Assembly (NCBI GenBank): GCA_002238785.1
Contig: MPNA01000020.1
Coordinates: 1 to 55,000 of the forward strand
Source of the DNA: a bacterium OM1 bin76
GTDB taxonomy: Bacteria > Actinomycetota > Acidimicrobiia > Spongiisociales > ZC4RG35
Direction of reading: 5' to 3'
Length of the DNA stretch: 55,000 nucleotides
A program made the position numbers and the translations under genes. Shown here piece after piece: positions 31,021 through 39,813 of this stretch (position 1 is its first letter; every line of letters starts with the position of its first letter). Under the pieces are notes generated by a model. It did no database searches and was not told where the DNA came from. It saw only the letters and a program-made list of their open reading frames with translations.

Positions 31021-31805
31021 TACGCTCCCGGCGTAATCCCCGGATCGTACAACTGGGCCGGCTGCATCGGCCCCGCCAGAGAAGACGCACTGGGAAGACG
31101 CTGATTGAGGGCCCCCACCTGCTGGCCGAGGCGTTGGCTGCCGGACATGAAGTCCCGGAGGTGCTGGCCGTGCCCGCGGATCACCACACTCGAGGACTCT
31201 GCGAACGGTACGGCGTTGCGGTCACCTCAGTGACCGGGGAAGTTCTGTCTCGATTAGCCGGCACCAAGAACCCCAGAGGGCCGGTGGCGGTGTTGGGAAT
31301 TCCCAGACCCGACCTGGGGGGCAAGGATGTCCTCTGGTTGCTGGTGTCTGAACCTGGCAATTGTGGTTCGCTGATACGCACCGCCTCGGCTTTCGGATGG
31401 GATGTAGCTATGGGCGACATGTCAGTAGACCCCTGGTCGCCCAAGGTGCTGCGAGCCGGCGCCGGAGGTCACTTCCGGGCAGCCATCAGCGGGGCTGCCG
31501 AAGCACCGCCTGAGGCGTTGGTAGTGGGGTCGGTTCCCCGCGGTGGGGTTCCTCTCCCGCAGATGGGTGACCATCTTGATAGCGACCGTCCATGGTGGCT
31601 GATCATCGGCGATGAAGCCGGCGGGATTCATTCCTCCTACGGCCGCCGGGTAGATCTGTGGTGCTCCATCCCGATGCCGGGAAAGGCGGAGAGTCTCAAT
31701 GCGGCGGCAGCCGGGGCCATCATCTGCCAGCATCTATCCGGTATACGGGGGAACCGGAACGCGGACTCCACCGAGCAACTTGGAAACCTCTCTAAACTCC
31801 TATAG
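31017..31805 (+). CDS. TrmH/SpoU-family RNA 2'-O-methyltransferase
   Basis: 262 residues from TTG 31017, overlapping the rplT stop. The N-terminal substrate-binding domain includes [16 protein letters not shown]. The SPOUT knot shows [31 protein letters not shown] and [21 protein letters not shown]. It resembles the TsnR/RlmB-type proteins found at this place, between rplT and pheS, in other actinobacteria. The modified rRNA position cannot be told from sequence. Confidence 0.88.
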   Translation: MIRSRRNPRIVQLGRLHRPRQRRRTGKTLIEGPHLLAEALAAGHEVPEVLAVPADHHTRGLCERYGVAVTSVTGEVLSRLAGTKNPRGPVAVLGIPRPDLGGKDVLWLLVSEPGNCGSLIRTASAFGWDVAMGDMSVDPWSPKVLRAGAGGHFRAAISGAAEAPPEALVVGSVPRGGVPLPQMGDHLDSDRPWWLIIGDEAGGIHSSYGRRVDLWCSIPMPGKAESLNAAAAGAIICQHLSGIRGNRNADSTEQLGNLSKLL

Positions 31806-31810
31806 CCGGA

Positions 31811-32848
31811 ATGGAAAACCTCGCCGCCCTTGTGAAGCAAGCCCCTGACCTGGTGGAGGGGGCAACCAGCGTGAAGAGCCTCGACGCTTTGCAGAACGAT
31901 CTGTTGGGGCGTCGGTCGTTGATAGCAGGATTGCAGAGACAAATAGGCAAGATGCCTGCCGGGGAACGCCCCTGCATGGGACGGGCAATTCAAGAGGCGC
32001 GTGGCGTGTTTGCCGATTTGATAGCGACACGCCGGGAACACTTGGAGCGGGAGACCGAGCGAATGACTCTGGCCGCCGACCGGGTGGATGTCACCTTGCC
32101 GGCTCTGGAATTCCCGGAGGGATACACCCATCTGATCACCTCGACCATTGAAGAGGTGTGCGACATATTCATAGGGTTGGGATATCGGGTGGTGGGGGGA
32201 CCCGAAGCGGAGTCTGGCACATATAATTTCGATGCTCTCAACACCCCGCCCACTCATCCCAGCCGGCTGGAGTCCGACACCTTGTACCTGGATTGGGGAG
32301 ACCCCGCCGATGAGATCCTGCTTCGCACCCACACCTCTCCCATGCAGGCGCGGTACATGGAGCAACACGACCCTCCCGCCTATGTCGTGGTGCCTGGCAA
32401 AGTTTTCAGGGCGGACACTCCCGACGCCACCCACTCGCCGGTCTTTCATCAGATAGAGGGTCTGGCGGTTGACGAGGACCTGACCTTTTCCGACCTGAGG
32501 GGAACCCTCGCCTATTTCGCCAGGGAATTCTTCGGGGCCGACCGTCGCATCCGGATGATGCCCGACTACTTCCCCTTTACCGAGCCGTCCGCCCAGATGC
32601 ACGCCTCTTGCTTCTCCTGTGAGGGTGGTGGCTCCTGCAGGGTGTGCGGAGGAGTGGGATGGATTGAACTGTTAGGGTGCGGCATGGTCGATCCCAATGT
32701 CTTCGAGTGGGTGGGATATGACCCCTCCCGGGTCAGCGGCTTCGCCTTCGGGATGGGAGTGGAGCGCATCGCCCAGGTGCGCCACGGCGTCTCCCCGCTG
32801 CGGCACTTCTTCGACAACGACCACCGAGTGCTCTCCCAGTTCCGATGA
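31811..32848 (+). CDS. pheS: Phenylalanine-tRNA ligase alpha subunit
   Basis: 345 residues. The catalytic subunit of the alpha2-beta2 PheRS. An N-terminal coiled coil precedes the class II core: motif 2 region GKVFRADTPDATHSPVFHQIEGL, a cysteine-rich segment (ASCFSCEGGGSCRVCGG) at the place where many bacterial PheS have C..C.G, and motif 3 FGMGVERIAQVRHGV. It overlaps pheT by 4 nt (ATGA). Confidence 0.95.
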   Translation: MENLAALVKQAPDLVEGATSVKSLDALQNDLLGRRSLIAGLQRQIGKMPAGERPCMGRAIQEARGVFADLIATRREHLERETERMTLAADRVDVTLPALEFPEGYTHLITSTIEEVCDIFIGLGYRVVGGPEAESGTYNFDALNTPPTHPSRLESDTLYLDWGDPADEILLRTHTSPMQARYMEQHDPPAYVVVPGKVFRADTPDATHSPVFHQIEGLAVDEDLTFSDLRGTLAYFAREFFGADRRIRMMPDYFPFTEPSAQMHASCFSCEGGGSCRVCGGVGWIELLGCGMVDPNVFEWVGYDPSRVSGFAFGMGVERIAQVRHGVSPLRHFFDNDHRVLSQFR

Positions 32849-35250
32849 GAGTCTCTTTCAACTGGCTGGCCGACTACATCGACCTGCGGTCCCGGGAACC
32901 GGGGGAGGTGGCGGAGGTGCTGGAGTCCCTGGGTCATGAAGTGGAGGAGATCCAGTTGCTGGCGCCCCGATTCGAGGGGGTGGTGACCGCCCGGGTCTTG
33001 GAGGTGGAACCCCACCCGCGCGCCGACCGGATCAGGGTTTGCCGGGTGACCACCGGGGACCAGCCGATGACAGTGGTGTGCGGCGCCTGGAATTTCGAGG
33101 CCGGCGCCACAGTGGCCCTCGCTCTACCCGGTTCCACTCTGAGCGGAGGGATGGAGATCGGGAGGCGTTCCATCCGGGGAGTGGTTTCGAACGGGATGAT
33201 CTGCTCGGAGAGGGAACTGGGGTTGGGGGAGGAGGCGGAAGGCATCCTGGTGTTCGATTCGGGGGTTTCAGTCGGCAACGACCTGGCGGGCCTTCCGTCC
33301 CTCACCGACACCGTCTTGGACCTGAGCATCACTCCCAACCGGCCTGATGTGATGTCCTATGTTGGGGTGGCCCGGGAGTTGGCCGCCTATTACCGGGTCG
33401 GCTACCGTCTGCCAGAACCCGACTTCCCGCAGACCGAGGCTGTTCCTCGGATCGGGATAGAGATCGAGGATCCCAGCGGTTGCTATCGGTTCACGGCCCG
33501 GGAGGTGCATGGTTGCACGGTGTCGCCATCCCCGTTCTGGATGCGCACCCGACTGCGGGCCTCCGGCCAGAGGCCCATCTCCAACGTGGTGGACATCACC
33601 AACTACGTGCTCTTGGAACTGGGGCAGCCCATCCACGCCTTCGACTTGGATGAACTTGGCGGGGCGGGAATTGTGGTGCGGAGGGCGAGGGCGGGGGAGA
33701 GGCTCACCACCCTTGACGGGGTGGACCGGGCCCTGACGCCGCCGGATCTGGTGGTGGCCGACCGGGAACGCGCATCTGCCTTGGCAGGCACGATGGGCGG
33801 AGGGTCTTCGGAGGTCAGCGATCGGACCACCTCGGTTCTGATCGAAGCGGCCTCGTGGGATCCTCCCACCGTCCTGCACATGTCGAAGCGACACGCGCTG
33901 CGAACCGAGGCTTCCGCCCGTTTCGAGCGGGGGGTGGATCCCCACCTGCCCCCCCGTGCCGCGGCCCGGGCGGTGGAGTTGGTCACCTCGCTGGCCGGGG
34001 GGCAGGCGCTTGCGGCGGTGACCGATGTGGTGGCCCGGGAGGACAAACTCCGGCCGGTCACGATCAGCCTGCCGATGCGAGAGGCCGAGCGGATCCTCGG
34101 TCCGGGGTTCGACACTCCACGGGTGGTGGACCTTCTCTCCCGACTTCACTTGAGAGTGGAGGGAGAGGATCCGGTCTGCGTCGAAGTACCCACCTTCCGG
34201 CCCGATCTCACCAGACCCATTGACCTGGTGGAGGAGTTGGCCCGGCTGTGGGGATACAACAATTTCCCCGAGCGGGTACCCCGCGGTCCGGGCGGGGGAC
34301 GTTCAGTTGCTCACCGTCGCACCAGAATTCTTCGCCGAGCCCTGTGCGGATTGGGTTTCTCCGAGTCTGTCTCGCTCAGTTTCATGAGGGCTGCGGAGAT
34401 CGAGATCTGGGGATGGGAGGACGACGACGAACGGGCTGGGGAGATTCGCCTGAAGAACCCCCTCCGAGAGGAGGAGTCGATCCTCAGGACCACCCTGCTG
34501 CCTGGGCTGTTGCGGGTGGCGAGGTACAACAACTCCCATGGGCTGGAGGACGTAGCCATCTTCGAGATGGGCAAGGTATTCCTGGACCGGCCCCATCCCA
34601 CCCTGCCCAAGGTGCCCGATCAGCCCGAACGGATGGGAATCCTGGCCACCGGGCAGTTGGGAGGGTCAGGCTTGGGCGGCACTCCACGGCCGGTGGACTT
34701 CTACTCGGCGTCGGCGGTGTGGCGGGCCGCGGCCCATCACCTGGACTTGGACGACTGGCGGTTGGAGCCCACCGATGCGCCGGGGTGGCATCCGGCCCGC
34801 GCCGCCCGATTGGTGTTGGGTGGAGCAGTGGTGGGCACCTTGGGCGAGATCCACCCTGCCGTGGTCCGCAAGGCGGAGCTCTCCGGAAGGGTGATCGCCA
34901 TGGAGTTGGACCTCGATCCCCTGGTGGCTGATCGGGCTCACTGGCAGTTCCGGGAACCCAGCGTGTTCCCTCCCTACACGTTCGATCTTGCATTCGAATC
35001 GCCCGAGGAACTGGGGGCCCAGGACCTTCTGTCGGCCACCGCCCGGGCGGCGGGGTCCTTGCTGGAGTCGGCCAGGGTGTTCGACGAGTTCCGAGGCGAC
35101 CCCCTGGGAGAGGGCAGGAAGAGCCTGGCGATCAACTACACCCTCAGAGCGGCGGATCGCACCCTCTCGGGTGAGGAGACCGCCGAAGCGTTGCGTTCCA
35201 TGGCCCGCGCCGCCCGGCAGTTGGGCGCCGAATTGCGGGGCGACCTGTGA
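32845..35250 (+). CDS. pheT: Phenylalanine-tRNA ligase beta subunit
   Basis: 801 residues, normal length. Domains in order: N-terminal and tRNA-binding EMAP-type OB domain (VVTARVLEVEPHPRADRIRVC), B3/B4 editing domain (PISNVVDITNYVLLELGQPIHAFD), B5 domain, a catalytic-like core (LVEELARLWGYNNFPERVP) and the C-terminal ferredoxin-fold anticodon-binding domain (LAFESPEELGAQDLL). It is translationally coupled at both ends: ATGA with pheS and GTGA with argF. Confidence 0.95.
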   Translation: MRVSFNWLADYIDLRSREPGEVAEVLESLGHEVEEIQLLAPRFEGVVTARVLEVEPHPRADRIRVCRVTTGDQPMTVVCGAWNFEAGATVALALPGSTLSGGMEIGRRSIRGVVSNGMICSERELGLGEEAEGILVFDSGVSVGNDLAGLPSLTDTVLDLSITPNRPDVMSYVGVARELAAYYRVGYRLPEPDFPQTEAVPRIGIEIEDPSGCYRFTAREVHGCTVSPSPFWMRTRLRASGQRPISNVVDITNYVLLELGQPIHAFDLDELGGAGIVVRRARAGERLTTLDGVDRALTPPDLVVADRERASALAGTMGGGSSEVSDRTTSVLIEAASWDPPTVLHMSKRHALRTEASARFERGVDPHLPPRAAARAVELVTSLAGGQALAAVTDVVAREDKLRPVTISLPMREAERILGPGFDTPRVVDLLSRLHLRVEGEDPVCVEVPTFRPDLTRPIDLVEELARLWGYNNFPERVPRGPGGGRSVAHRRTRILRRALCGLGFSESVSLSFMRAAEIEIWGWEDDDERAGEIRLKNPLREEESILRTTLLPGLLRVARYNNSHGLEDVAIFEMGKVFLDRPHPTLPKVPDQPERMGILATGQLGGSGLGGTPRPVDFYSASAVWRAAAHHLDLDDWRLEPTDAPGWHPARAARLVLGGAVVGTLGEIHPAVVRKAELSGRVIAMELDLDPLVADRAHWQFREPSVFPPYTFDLAFESPEELGAQDLLSATARAAGSLLESARVFDEFRGDPLGEGRKSLAINYTLRAADRTLSGEETAEALRSMARAARQLGAELRGDL

Positions 35251-36140
35251 GCTTTCTGTCGGTGGCAGATGTGGGCGCCGAGGGATTGGCGCGCCTTTTG
35301 GAGTCGGCTTTGGACTTCAAACGGGACCCCGGGCGATATCGCTCGGCGCTGGCCGGGAAGACGGTGGGACTGTTCTTTCAGAAGCCGTCGCTGCGAACCT
35401 GGGTGTCCTCCACCGCGGCCACTGCTCTCTTGGGTGCACACCCGGTACCCATTCAACAGGAGGTTTCGGGGGTTGGTGAGCGGGAAGACCCCGCCGACGT
35501 GGCTCGGGTACTGGACCGTTACCTCGATGCGTTGGGTATGCGGGTCTTTGAACACTCCCTCCTGGAACAGATGGCAGATCACATGAAGGCGCCGGTGATC
35601 AACCTGCTGTCGGACCGGGAACATCCCTGCCAGGCAGTGGCCGATTTGATGACCATTGCCGAGCGGCGCCCTCTGGCAGGGTCGGTGCTCGCCTATGTCG
35701 GGGATGGGAACAACGTCTGTCACTCGTTGATGCTGGCCGGGACCATGGCGGGGATGCGAGTGCGGGTGGGGTGCCCTCCCGGTTACCGGCCCGACGGTTC
35801 CGTGGTCGCCCGAGCCCGGGAGTGGGGCGAGGTCTCGATCTTCGACGACCCGGCCCCGGCGGTCCGGGGCGCCCACGCCGTGTACACCGATGTGTGGACT
35901 TCGATGGGACAGGAGGAGGAGTCACAGCAACGCCTGGCCGCCTTTACCGACTACACCGTTGACTCGGGATTGATGGAACTGGCCGACCCCGAAGGGGTGT
36001 TCATGCACTGTCTCCCCGCCCACCGGGGCGAGGAGGTAACCGCCGAGGTGCTGGAGTCGCCCCGGTCGGTGGTGTTCGACCAGGCCGAGAACCGCCTCCA
36101 TTCGTTCGCGGCCCTGCTCCTGAACCTCCTATCTGCATGA
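35247..36140 (+). CDS. argF: Ornithine carbamoyltransferase-like protein
   Basis: 297 residues from GTG 35247. OTC converts ornithine and carbamoyl phosphate to citrulline. Conserved parts: HPCQAVADLMTI, YVGDGNNVCHSLM, TDVWTSMGQEEE, MHCLPAHRGEEVT and FDQAENRLH. The carbamoyl-phosphate loop reads KPSLRTWVSST where the family has STRTRVSFE, so the second Arg and the F-E pair are changed. In other actinobacteria pheT is followed by argC-J-B-D-F-R; only the F-like gene is here. It may be a true OTC or a relative using another amino substrate. Confidence 0.82.
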   Translation: MSFLSVADVGAEGLARLLESALDFKRDPGRYRSALAGKTVGLFFQKPSLRTWVSSTAATALLGAHPVPIQQEVSGVGEREDPADVARVLDRYLDALGMRVFEHSLLEQMADHMKAPVINLLSDREHPCQAVADLMTIAERRPLAGSVLAYVGDGNNVCHSLMLAGTMAGMRVRVGCPPGYRPDGSVVARAREWGEVSIFDDPAPAVRGAHAVYTDVWTSMGQEEESQQRLAAFTDYTVDSGLMELADPEGVFMHCLPAHRGEEVTAEVLESPRSVVFDQAENRLHSFAALLLNLLSA

Positions 36141-36162
36141 GGTTGGATGGGGGTCGGACCGG

Positions 36163-36846
36163 GTGATTTCACACCTGCGGGTGCACACCGGGGGCCGATC
36201 AGCACCGATGGCAAGGGGTACACTCCGAGCCGGTGGGTGCTTCAACAACGCCGAAACCCCAGGTTTGAGAGCCTCCCGCCGTCTGGTGTCCGAGGACTTC
36301 GACGGTCCCGTGCTGGTGGTGGCGGAGCGACTGCTGGGCAAGCGGTTGATAACCGTCATGGAGGGCGTCGCCACTTCGGTCATCCTGTGTGAGGTGGAGG
36401 CGTACGGCGGCGCTGATGATCCTGCCAGCCACGCTTACGGGGGTTCGGGCCGGCGCAACCGCAGCATGTTCGGTGAGGCGGGGACCCTTTATGTGTATCG
36501 GTCGTATGGGATCCACTGGTGCGCCAATGTGGTCACCGGACCCAGGGGAGAGGGTCAGGCGGTGCTGCTCCGCGGCGGGCTTGCGGATACCGGAGTCGAA
36601 AGCATGATCGCCCGTCGCGGTCGGGAGGACCACCTGTGCGACGGGCCCGGCAAGCTCACCCAGGCCCTGGGCCTGGAGGGTCGGCACGATGGTCTGGCGT
36701 TATGGGAGAGTTCGGAAGTCTTCCTCGAGGACACCGGTCTGCGGGTTTCTGAATGGCGAAACGCTCCCAGGGTGGGAATCAGCAAGGCCGTCAAACGCCG
36801 ATGGAGGCTGACGGCAAGCGGAATGGGCTACCGACCACCCCGCTGA
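36163..36846 (+). CDS. mpg: DNA-3-methyladenine glycosylase (AAG/Mpg family)
   Basis: Base-excision repair enzyme removing alkylated purines. Family motifs: VAERLLGKRLI, CEVEAYGGADDPASHAY (with the catalytic-region Glu), GRRNRSMFGEAGTLYVYRSYG, and GPGKLTQALGL. From GTG 36163 it has 227 residues, some 45 more at the N-terminus than the conserved region needs. ATG 36208 is a reasonable alternative. It follows argF closely on the same strand. Confidence 0.9.
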   Translation: MISHLRVHTGGRSAPMARGTLRAGGCFNNAETPGLRASRRLVSEDFDGPVLVVAERLLGKRLITVMEGVATSVILCEVEAYGGADDPASHAYGGSGRRNRSMFGEAGTLYVYRSYGIHWCANVVTGPRGEGQAVLLRGGLADTGVESMIARRGREDHLCDGPGKLTQALGLEGRHDGLALWESSEVFLEDTGLRVSEWRNAPRVGISKAVKRRWRLTASGMGYRPPR

Positions 36847-36867
36847 CGAGTACAGGTTGGCCGGGGA

Positions 36868-37692
36868 CTACCTTCCGAACCGTCGACCGCGCTTGGTGCG
36901 GAACGCCTCGGTCATGATCCGGTTGTCAAAGTATCCCTGGGGGGCTTGGCCGTCCACCGCAAAATGGTAGAGAGCGGTCTGGAAGATTCCCGATAGAGCT
37001 GACATCACCACAATCACCACCAGCATCCAAAGCGCGCCCAACCCGATCGATATCCCGGTCGCCGCTCCGCCGCCGGAGACGACTCCCAGGATTATCAAAG
37101 CCACTCCCGGGAGAGAGGCTAGGAAGCCGACGATTCCCAGTCCCACCTGGGCGCCGAGATTCTCTCCCCAGGTCCTGCGAAACAGGTTCACCGAGCCTTT
37201 TATGGCTTCTCCGGCGCCTTTGCCCTCGATCACGATGATGGGCAGGACCAGAAAGGTGACCACCGTCCAGGCCATCCCGACCATTCTGATGACAATGCTG
37301 CCCAGGATGCCTGCCCGTTCCTCGATGGTCCGCAGAATGGCCGACACCAACGCTGAGATCAATGCCCAAGGCAGAATCCGGCCTGCCCTGGAGGCGGCCC
37401 CTCGCAAGGCGCTGCCGATGGTGGGATCCCCTCCGGCGAGACGCTCGTGGGCCGCGCTCACCAGAGCGGCGTTGAAGAAGATCGTGATGTAGGCAAGTAT
37501 GAAGTACATCACCACCAGCAGGAGGAAGTTCGTGCCGTTGAATCCTCCGATCGCTATCGGGATGAAGAAAAGAGCAAGTGTTACCACGGTTGCGGCCATC
37601 GAGATGACCGGCAGGAGCAACAACTCCTTGTCGGCTTTGAGGACTTGCCAGGATGCTTTGGCTAGCGCAATGGAATTACCTATTCGACCCAT
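36868..37692 (-). CDS. DUF6159-like polytopic membrane protein
   Basis: 274 residues from ATG 37692 (the frame extends to 37785). Five or six hydrophobic segments are visible, e.g. LLLLPVISMAATVVTLALFF, FLLLVVMYFILAYITIFF and GALWMLVVIVVM. The soluble-loop pattern NSIALAKASWQVLKADKELLLLP and the C-terminal ALYHFAVDGQAPQGYF fit the DUF6159 family. The function is unknown. It is divergent from amt with a 228-bp spacer. Confidence 0.75.
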   Translation of the reverse strand: MGRIGNSIALAKASWQVLKADKELLLLPVISMAATVVTLALFFIPIAIGGFNGTNFLLLVVMYFILAYITIFFNAALVSAAHERLAGGDPTIGSALRGAASRAGRILPWALISALVSAILRTIEERAGILGSIVIRMVGMAWTVVTFLVLPIIVIEGKGAGEAIKGSVNLFRRTWGENLGAQVGLGIVGFLASLPGVALIILGVVSGGGAATGISIGLGALWMLVVIVVMSALSGIFQTALYHFAVDGQAPQGYFDNRIMTEAFRTKRGRRFGR

Positions 37693-37783
37693 GGCTAGCA
37701 CTCTAACCACCCGGGAGTCCCGGATCCTGCCATTATCGGCCACTGGCGCCCCGTCCCTGGAGTGGCCTGCGCGGTGGAATGAC

Positions 37784-37802
37784 ATTGATAATTGCTATCA
37801 AT
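37784..37802. promoter_or_regulatory. Palindromic operator-like site between DUF6159 gene and amt
   Basis: ATTGATAATTGCTATCAAT has perfect 7-bp arms and a 5-nt spacer. It also reads as a 7-1-7 Fur-type box (TGATAAT-T-GCTATCA, 12 of 14 consensus positions). It lies 118 bp upstream of the amt start and 91 bp upstream of the divergent gene, in an AT-rich patch suited to promoters. Confidence 0.5.
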
Positions 37803-37920
37803 ATCGTATTGTTTTACCCGCCCGAACTATTACCCGTGTTAACCTGAATTGCGGAAAGCGGGGCCTGGCCAAGGTGCCAGGCGACCAGGGGCTGATCGGC
37901 GACCATAGGAGAGCGGCTAT

Positions 37921-39327
37921 ATGAACCTTGTTAACAGCAAATCTTTGAGACTTGAGAGGAAGAGACCGTATTTGATTGCGGGGCTGATCGCCCTGCTGGT
38001 ATTCGGGTTCATACTGCTCCGCCCCGGTTTGGCCAAGGCGCAGGAGATGGCGGTCCCCGGCGAGTCGCAGTTTGTCTTCAACACCTTTGCATTCCTTATT
38101 TGGGGAGCCCTGGTCATGTGGATGGCCGCCGGGTTCACCATGCTCGAGGCCGGGGCGGTGCGAAGCAAGAATTCTTCGATGATCTGTCTGAAGAACATCG
38201 GAATCTACTCGATCGCAGGTCTGGCCTACTTTGTAATCGGCTACAACCTCATGTACGTCGATGTGGGGAGCGTGATCGGATCTTTCCAGATCTTCTATTC
38301 TTCGTCTGCCAGCGAAATCGCCCTGCTCGACGGCGCGACGGATGTGGTTGGCGATGTCGTGGCCAACGGATACGCCGTCATGTCCGATTGGTTCTTCCAG
38401 ATGGTATTCGTGGCGACCGCCGCATCAATCGTCTCCGGCGCCATTGCAGAACGAATCAAGATGTGGACGTTCTTCGTATTCGTGTTGATCCTGACCGCAG
38501 TGATATATCCCATCGTCGGCGCCTGGACCTGGGGCGGCGGTTGGCTCAGCGAACTGGGATTCAGCGATTTTGCAGGCTCGACGATCGTCCACGGCACCGG
38601 TGGATGGGCGGCTCTGGCAGGAGTGCTCCTGATCGGTCCGCGTCTGGGCAAGTATCGCAGGGACGGATCCGTCAAGCCCACCCCTCCCTCGAACGTTCTG
38701 GTGGTAACCCTCGGGGTTTTCATCCTGTGGCTGGGATGGTTCGGATTCAACGGCGGATCGCAACTGGCGCTGGGGACTGCGCTGGATGCAGTGGCGATGA
38801 GCAACGTTCTGGTCAATACGAATCTGGCAGCCGCAGCCGGGGTGGTGACGGCATTGTTCGTGTCACGACCCCTACTGGGGCGGGTGGATCTGTTTGCCGG
38901 CTTGAACGGCGCCATCGCCGGGTTGGTGGCAATCACCGCCGGGCCGGATCTGGTGGACCACTACTGGTCGATCCTCATCGGGGCCGTGGGCGGCTTGATC
39001 TGTACCGCCGGGATCAGGTTGTTGGAGAACAGGAAGATCGACGACGTGGTTGGCGCCATCCCCGCTCACTTGATGTGCGGAATCTGGGGAACCCTGGTGG
39101 TTGGTATCACAGGAGGCGCCCCATTTGGAGTGCAACTACTCGGTATCGTGGCGATTGGCGCTTTCGTGTTCATAGTGTCGTTCATTGTCTGGAAGGTTCT
39201 CGACATGACTATGGGCCTGCGGGTTGAGCCAGACATCGAGAGGCTTGGTCAGGACGCTGGAGAACTTGGCATCGAGTCCTATCCCGAATTCCTGCTGGTT
39301 CCTGAAGAGTTCGGCGACGAAGACTGA
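37921..39327 (+). CDS. amt: Ammonium transporter (Amt family)
   Basis: 468 residues. An N-terminal hydrophobic segment (YLIAGLIALLVFGFILL) ending LAKAQE looks like a cleavable signal peptide. The Amt core with about 11 helices follows: AGFTMLEAGAVRSKN, DWFFQMVFVATAASIVSGAIAE, STIVHGTGGWAAL (pore His) and LGWFGFNGGS, with the second pore His in VGAIPAHLMCGIWGT. It imports ammonium for glnA-type assimilation. AGGAG lies just upstream. No glnK gene follows; instead there is a terminator. Confidence 0.94.
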   Translation: MNLVNSKSLRLERKRPYLIAGLIALLVFGFILLRPGLAKAQEMAVPGESQFVFNTFAFLIWGALVMWMAAGFTMLEAGAVRSKNSSMICLKNIGIYSIAGLAYFVIGYNLMYVDVGSVIGSFQIFYSSSASEIALLDGATDVVGDVVANGYAVMSDWFFQMVFVATAASIVSGAIAERIKMWTFFVFVLILTAVIYPIVGAWTWGGGWLSELGFSDFAGSTIVHGTGGWAALAGVLLIGPRLGKYRRDGSVKPTPPSNVLVVTLGVFILWLGWFGFNGGSQLALGTALDAVAMSNVLVNTNLAAAAGVVTALFVSRPLLGRVDLFAGLNGAIAGLVAITAGPDLVDHYWSILIGAVGGLICTAGIRLLENRKIDDVVGAIPAHLMCGIWGTLVVGITGGAPFGVQLLGIVAIGAFVFIVSFIVWKVLDMTMGLRVEPDIERLGQDAGELGIESYPEFLLVPEEFGDED

Positions 39328-39358
39328 CGAATCGATCCAAATAAGTGATCAACCCGAG

Positions 39359-39392
39359 CAGCCCCGGCATTGCGCCGGGGCTGTTTGCTTTC
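39359..39392 (+). terminator. Rho-independent terminator after amt
   Basis: Stem AGCCCCGGC (39360-39368) pairs with GCCGGGGCT (39374-39382) around a 5-nt loop and is followed by GTTTGCTTT. It lies about 32 nt past the amt stop. Confidence 0.85.
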
Positions 39393-39813
39393 CCGCCGCC
39401 GTACCGTCTTGTCTCCTGTTGGTCGCCGGTCTCCCCGGACCCTTTTGGGAGTCTTCTCCCCAAACACAGCGATGGCCGGGTTGAGACAGGCTCAGGCAAA
39501 CCGAAGCGCACGGCTGGACCTGCATAAACGGCTTGGTTCTGCAAGAAGACAAAGTCGCGAAAATCACGGTCTCCCCTGTGACGGTCCCCCCTTTGGGAGC
39601 CCACCCCCGCCACCACCTGTCCATTGGTCGGGCAAGCTCCGTCCAAGCGAGGACGGGGCCTGCTGGCGAGACCACATGATCCCTTGAGGAGGTCCGGCGA
39701 CGTCGGGACGGACCCTCTTGGTGTTTGACTCCTATCAATATGGTCGGTCCTTGGGACAGAGTCAATACCTGGACCACGTTTTTTCCGACTCCGCGGCAGC
39801 GGAGGGGGGAGGC
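39393..39813. other. Non-coding stretch between amt terminator and ddl
   Basis: About 420 bp lying 3' of both neighbours. Frames present here have no family resemblance and no good ribosome sites. No repeat, tRNA or hairpin of note was seen. Confidence 0.5.
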
